Part shown: positions 59,710 through 64,000 of the stretch, one piece after another
Position numbering within the stretch: the first letter of the stretch is position 1
Layout: the number at the start of each line of letters is the position of its first letter
From: Liquidambar formosana
Taxonomy: Eukaryota > Streptophyta > Magnoliopsida > Saxifragales > Altingiaceae
DNA: 64,000 nucleotides
Direction: 5' to 3'
NCBI GenBank assembly: GCA_039720395.1
Contig: CM077829.1
Location: 25,313,955-25,377,954 of the forward strand
The notes under the pieces: generated by a model
Database searches by the model: none
Seen by the model: the letters and a program-made list of their open reading frames with translations, nothing else
Told to the model about the DNA's origin: nothing
Program-made: the position numbers and the translations under genes

Positions 59710-60350
59710 ATGGCTGAGAAGAACCAGCAGGTGTGCCCTTTAGCACCAGTAGCCGCACACCCCAGAAGCGATGAAGAGTCAGCAACTTTGCAATCCCAAG
59801 AGCTCCGCTACAAGCAAAGGATCAAAATCGCTGCATATATGGTTGCCTTTGCTGTGTTCCAATCTATAATCATTGCCATCTTTGCGATCACTGTGATGAA
59901 GTATAGAACTCCTAAATTCAGGCTCGGCAAGATCACTGTGGAAACTCTCGACTCCACCCCTGCGCCTTCTCCTTCCTTTAACATGAGGTTCGTTGCCCAA
60001 GTTACTGTAAAGAATACCAATTTCGGACCCTCAAATTCGACACCACCACGGCCTTATTCACGTATGGGGGCATGACAGTAGGCCAGGTTGTTATCCCTAA
60101 AGCTAAGGCCGGGTTTCGTTCCACCAAAAAAATTGATGTAATAGTGGACCTCAATTCTAGTGCGTTGACAAGCACCTCGAGCCTTGTCACCGATATCAGT
60201 TCAGGGATATTGAAGCTGAGCAGCCAAGCCAGGTTACGTGGGAAAGTGGAATTAATGTTTGTGATGAAGAAGAAAAAATCTGCTCAAATGGACTGCACCT
60301 TGATATTGGACTTGTCAGCAGAGACACTTCAGACCATGGATTGCAATTGA
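59710..60350 (+). pseudogene. LEA_2 family copy 2, one-base frameshift
   Basis: The reading frame from ATG 59710 matches the other LEA copies up to VTVKNTNFGP (near 60027). One base is missing relative to copies 1 and 3 (13 bases where they have 14 between GG and AAATT, about 60027-60040). The frame then ends at 60075. The rest of the gene continues in the next frame to the normal stop at 60350, with all LEA_2 strands kept. The N-terminus differs from copies 1 and 3 (VCPLAPVAAHP insertion). The membrane helix (AAYMVAFAVFQSIIIAIFAI) is intact. It is either a young pseudogene or a sequencing error. A product cut after the membrane helix would lack most of the LEA_2 domain. Confidence 0.85.
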
Positions 60351-61095
60351 AGACATGAAGCTGTTTGATTGTATTTATGTATATTTACATTGAAAAACCA
60401 CTGTATATGGCTTAAAAGAAAATTTTGATGATCAATCTTTGTATTAATGGAAGCAGTATATTTTTTAATAAGTTATTTCCTTTTTTTATTTTTTTTATTT
60501 TTTTATTTTATCAATGACCTATCTCAACATAGTACTACTTTCGTTTATTTTTAGACAGGGCTTTGCTATTTACCAACTTCCAAATTTGGTCCAAATTTGA
60601 TATTGGCAATCTTTGTAGGTCCCACCGCTCTATTTAACAGTTGATTAGACGAAAATAAGACCACTTATCATTTTCATTTTAGACGTACAATTTGTTGATT
60701 AGTCCATTTTTTTTCTCTCACTGAACAGTTTGTACTAAAAGTCCCGACCAATACTAGATTCATGACATTATATTGATTTTTCTTTAATTTAGAAAACACG
60801 TGTCGAAATCCAGGCATTCTTGAAATACCCCATCACTTTATATAGCCTTCTTTTATTCTCAAAGATAGGACTAAAAAAGAAAAATAAAGAATAAAGAAAA
60901 AAGAAACCTGTCCATCTTAAGTTTTTGAGCCAAGTTTATGAGTCCATTGAACAAGAGTAATATTACATCGATGAGATGAATCCCCCTGATTGATTCACTT
61001 GCTTGTGTGAAATTTATTTTTTCCAAGTAGAAAGAGGTTTTTGATTAGTTAGAACCATGATCTATGTCATGGACACGTCACATATAAAACTAATT
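60351..61095. other. Flank downstream of LEA copy 2
   Basis: No gene is seen. AT-rich with a T-rich stretch at 60479-60510. Confidence 0.55.
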
Positions 61096-61247
61096 AGGGT
61101 AATGTTACTTTGCCCTACATTTTATCCTACTATGTGCATTTGAAAATATTTCAATTTTTAAGGTTTAATTATATTAATGGATCCCACAACTTTACTCTTC
61201 CAAATACAAATAATAGGGCAAAGTGTGGGGTAAAGTAACATTACCCT
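61096..61247. mobile_element. 152-bp MITE with 10-bp target duplication
   Basis: Ends AGGGTAATGTTACTTTGCCC and, reversed, AGGGTAATGTTACTTTACCC form long inverted repeats of about 34 bp. AAAACTAATT flanks both sides (61086-61095 and 61248-61257). A 9-10-bp duplication suggests a Mutator-type origin. There is no coding capacity. Confidence 0.75.
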
Positions 61248-61257
61248 AAAACTAATT

Positions 61258-62260
61258 GGTTTACCATTTTTCTAGGAACCATAATAAGTAGTGTTTGACT
61301 CAATTAATGAAGGAGCTTTCAAATTAAGGTTGAACCTAGCTCAATTAGTTTGTAAATATGCTTGGACAAGTTCACTAGCAAACCATCTAGCAAGCCAACT
61401 GATCTAATGATGCAGCAGAAAATATGTGGAATAGACAAGCCCATTGAGAAGTGCAGGCAACCATAATCAATACTTACACAAAAACACGAAAGTAAAAAGA
61501 AGAGAAACTCTATCTTAAGCTATCATTAATTTAAAAAAATCAACCGTCTTCTACCATGAGGTTACAATCTTTATGCAGGAAACTAAAGTTTTAAAATAGG
61601 AAAGGCCTAATTCCACTAGAAGAAGTTAAAACCAACTAAGAAACTCATAAACATAAGGTAATAAACAAATTAAAAGAACAAAAATAGCTAAATAAACCAA
61701 CCAAAAATCTGAACCTGCGAAATTGGTAGCAATTGATGGCCACACACGCGATCGATGCGGTCTGCATCATCCTCTCTTAGGGGGAAAGAATTCACCCTCA
61801 AATTCGAAGTCTCATTTTTTGAGCTATCTTCATAATAAAATACCAAATGCTTGACATTAAACACATCGTAAGTATGAAAAAAAGAGAATTTTTTAAGAAT
61901 TAATGACTCGCATCAGATACACGCTATAGAGGAACCAACAACGAAACAGGGGACGTTGCTAATTAATTGCTAATTAATTGCCAATGTTTCTAGATGGAGA
62001 GAAAAAAATTAGTACATATCACACCCACGTTCTCACCGTTCATATATTTTTGGCGAGATACCGTGTATTCAAAGGATAAGATCGAAGCTTCTATACATCA
62101 TATCGTATAGTTTATAGGAAAACCGTAAGCACTCTTTATGAGACCACTTGCTACAAGTCAAATATTCAAACCCAGGACGTATTCACCATTCATGTATTCC
62201 GGGAAGGTGTGTCCTTCCATCCTCTCCCCCTAAACATATTATATATTGTTCATATGGAGC
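61258..62260. other. Intergenic DNA upstream of LEA gene 3
   Basis: No gene is seen. From about 61895 it is closely similar to the region upstream of LEA gene 1 (from 25405), with a TAATTAATTGC unit duplicated here and about 50 extra bases near 62090. The small frame at 62148-62330 lies in this promoter and is not supported as a gene. Confidence 0.6.
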
Positions 62261-62268
62261 TATATATA
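62261..62268 (+). promoter_or_regulatory. TATA box of LEA gene 3
   Basis: TATATATA lies about 125 bp before the ATG, in the block shared with LEA gene 1. Confidence 0.6.
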
Positions 62269-62388
62269 TGACATGTTATAGTTCTTCCATTGCCACAAAC
62301 AACTGCTCTGCATCTTCAATTCATCTTTAGAGAAGGAAAAGACAGAGAAAATAAAAGCGATTTCTTTTCACTCTGTTAAGAAAAGAAA

Positions 62389-63018
62389 ATGGCCGAGAAG
62401 AACCAGAAGCAATCCGCAGCCGGACACACCAGAAGTGACGAAGAGTCAGCAACGTTGCAATCCAAGGAATTCCGCCGCAAGCGAAGGATCAGAATCGCTG
62501 CATATATTGTTGCCTTTGCTGTTTTCCAATCTATAATCATCGCCATCTTTGCTGTTACTGTGATGAAGTATAGAACTCCTAAATTCAGGCTGGGAAAGAT
62601 CACTGTGGAAACTCTCGTCTCCACCCCCGCGCCTTCGCCTTCCTTTAACACGAGGTTCGTTGCCCAAGTTACTGTAAAGAATACCAATTTCGGCCCATAC
62701 AAATTCGACAACACCACGGCCACATTCACATATGGGGGCATGACAGTAGGCCAGGTAGTGATTCCTAAAGGTAAGGCTGGGCTTCGTTCTACCAAAAAAA
62801 TTGATGCAACTGTGGATCTTAATTCGGATGCGTTGGCGAGCACGTCGAGCCTTGGCAGCGATATTAGTTCTGGGATATTGAAGCTGAGCACTCAGGCCAG
62901 GTTGAGTGGGAAAGTGGAATTGATGTTCGTGATGAAGAAGAAGAAATCTGCTCAAATGAACTGCACCTTGACATTTGATTTGTCAGCAAAAGCACTCCAG
63001 GCCTTGGACTGCAATTGA
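62389..63018 (+). CDS. LEA_2 family (NDR1/HIN1-like) membrane-anchored protein, copy 3
   Basis: The single-exon 209-residue protein differs from copy 1 only at residues about 79 (N to T), 109 (S to T), 140 (V to A), 171 (K to R) and 207 (E to D). It has the same architecture: basic N-terminus, one membrane helix (about 37-58) and a LEA_2 domain with VTVKNTNFGPYKFDN. The upstream 430 bp, the leader and the first 3' flanking bases also match copy 1, so the duplication carried the promoter and both copies are probably co-expressed. All changes are conservative, consistent with purifying selection or recent origin. Confidence 0.92.
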   Translation: MAEKNQKQSAAGHTRSDEESATLQSKEFRRKRRIRIAAYIVAFAVFQSIIIAIFAVTVMKYRTPKFRLGKITVETLVSTPAPSPSFNTRFVAQVTVKNTNFGPYKFDNTTATFTYGGMTVGQVVIPKGKAGLRSTKKIDATVDLNSDALASTSSLGSDISSGILKLSTQARLSGKVELMFVMKKKKSAQMNCTLTFDLSAKALQALDCN

Positions 63019-63550
63019 AGACATAAAGCCATTTAATTTGTATTTTTTTTAAAATTTTGTTTTTCTCATTCTTTTATTTATGAAAAATACCGTTCACTGG
63101 ACCGTGAAAAAAAAAAATTTGATGACTTGGGAGCTCGGTTTGAAAGCTTATTATTGGCAGCCTACTCTCGTAGTAAGCAATTTTTTTAATTATATTTATA
63201 TTTGGATAAAGCTATTTGGGATGAATCATGTGTATTGAAACATGACACGACCCTCAAACATAACGTGCCAAAAGAATAATTAAAATGGTGTGTATTTGGA
63301 TTGATGCGAATTTCAGTTATAATTTAAATGAAGTATATTCTCATTTTGGAAACACAAATCAAGCCAGTAAGTCTCCCATCACCATCTATTTGTGCCACAC
63401 GTCCACATCTCCTCGGGCTCTTTCTCTTTTCTCCTTCCCCTAAGCACTACATAGACCCATTATCATCTTTAATACACCTCCCTTTCTCTCTGTCCTCACT
63501 TTCTCTCTACAATTTCCAAACGCTCAAATGCTAGCACCTAAACCCTATCA
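63019..63550. other. Flank downstream of LEA gene 3
   Basis: No gene is seen. The first 60 bases match the 3' flank of LEA gene 1. A C/T-rich stretch (63400-63510) could be promoter-like DNA but nothing more can be supported. Confidence 0.5.
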
Positions 63551-63840
63551 CAGCTAATGAAGACTTTAGTCTACCACAAAAGGTGCATAGCAATTATTGT
63601 GAGACATGCAACACCAAATCAAACTCATGTGGATGCAGGAAATCTTACCAGACACAATCACATGACTCATGCCTTGAATACATATAGGATTGGTCCTGTA
63701 AATATTTAATTGCATAAATTGTGCTTAGAATAGTTGACTTTCCATGTAAATATATTGTACCGTTGGAGAATGTTCTATATATATGCAGCACTAGCCAACT
63801 CTCAATTCAAGAGAGATTGATCTTCCTTAATACTTTGTTA
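63551..63840 (+). repeat. Probable 5' LTR of a Ty1/copia element
   Basis: The primer-binding site follows directly. A TATATATATGCAG box (63777-63788) and an LTR-like end lie just before it. The left LTR border is not fixed, because the second LTR is outside the window. Confidence 0.6.
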
Positions 63841-63852
63841 TGGTATCAGAGC
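63841..63852 (+). other. Primer-binding site of a Ty1/copia element
   Basis: TGGTATCAGAGC is the classic copia site complementary to the 3' end of initiator tRNA-Met. Confidence 0.9.
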
Positions 63853-63923
63853 CATAAGAGAAGGAACGCACTCCAACATTTTTATTTTCCTCTCTGTTTT
63901 TCAATTTTCCTCTTTGTTTTTCA

Positions 63924-64000
63924 ATGGCTGCCTCATCATCCTCAGCCACCAATACTCGGTACCCATATCCTTCTTATATCAATGTTGCGAATTTTGTTTC
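63924..64000 (+). CDS. gag: Start of copia gag, cut by the window end
   Basis: ATG at 63924 opens MAASSSSATNTRYPYPSYIN and the frame stays open for 25 codons to the window edge. A Ser-rich N-terminus 70 bp after the primer site, followed by INVANFVS, fits the beginning of a plant Ty1/copia gag. Only the first residues are visible. Confidence 0.7.
   Translation, partial: MAASSSSATNTRYPYPSYINVANFV

Noticed and set aside
1..64000. tRNA, rRNA or snRNA genes
   Set aside because: No cloverleaf with A and B boxes and no rRNA-like sequence was found by eye; the tRNA-like matches are only primer-binding sites.

Overview
This window is nuclear DNA of a flowering plant, most likely a woody eudicot. 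The evidence is three nested or adjacent Ty3/gypsy retrotransposons with the plant-specific dual RNase H of the Tat lineage, the 5' end of a Ty1/copia element with a TGGTATCAGAGC primer site, several plant MITEs, and three LEA_2-type genes. No species can be named from sequence alone. The only host genes I can support are the LEA_2 copies at 25845-26474 (intact), 59710-60350 (one-base frameshift) and 62389-63018 (intact). They share promoter-proximal sequence and are a tandem array pulled apart by transposons.

Layout. 33-2590: candidate solo LTR. 3727-4010: Stowaway-like MITE. 4239-4691: gene relic. 6326-23885: element 1, a complete 17.6 kb Tat-type element (+ strand, TSD ATGGC) with gag-pol on the + strand and three antisense genes: a short coiled-coil ORF before gag, a two-exon DUF7745-like gene and a six-exon plant mobile domain (PMD)-like gene. 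24015-24369: Mutator-type MITE with a 9-bp TSD. 25845: LEA gene 1. 28749-58201: element 3, an old decayed Tat/Retand-type element (+ strand, TSD TATAT). 37276-54866: element 2, a younger 17.6 kb Tat/Ogre-type element (- strand, TSD GCTGG) inserted inside the antisense gene of element 3. 58597-59164 and 61096-61247: further MITEs. 59710 and 62389: LEA genes 2 and 3. 63841-64000: start of a copia element that runs off the window.

The most interesting signal is not a gene. Element 1 carries seven arrays of the 10-bp palindrome TGCGTACGCA spaced about 20-21 bp centre to centre, with spacers that vary in sequence but hold their length. One array lies 44-165 bp upstream of the TATA box of each main promoter: the LTR, the PMD-like gene and the DUF7745-like gene. 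The same layout, with other palindromes, occurs in the solo LTR (AGTCGACT, 21-bp steps) and in the LTR of element 2 (GTAC cores, 21-22-bp steps). This suggests a TE-encoded or host factor that reads phased palindromes at both sense and antisense promoters. Elements 2 and 3 also carry, 3' of pol, tandem arrays of small hairpins whose arms change together while the loops stay constant (AGTGA-type in element 2, AGAA in element 3).

All coordinates, splice sites and difference counts were read by eye; no database or program was used.
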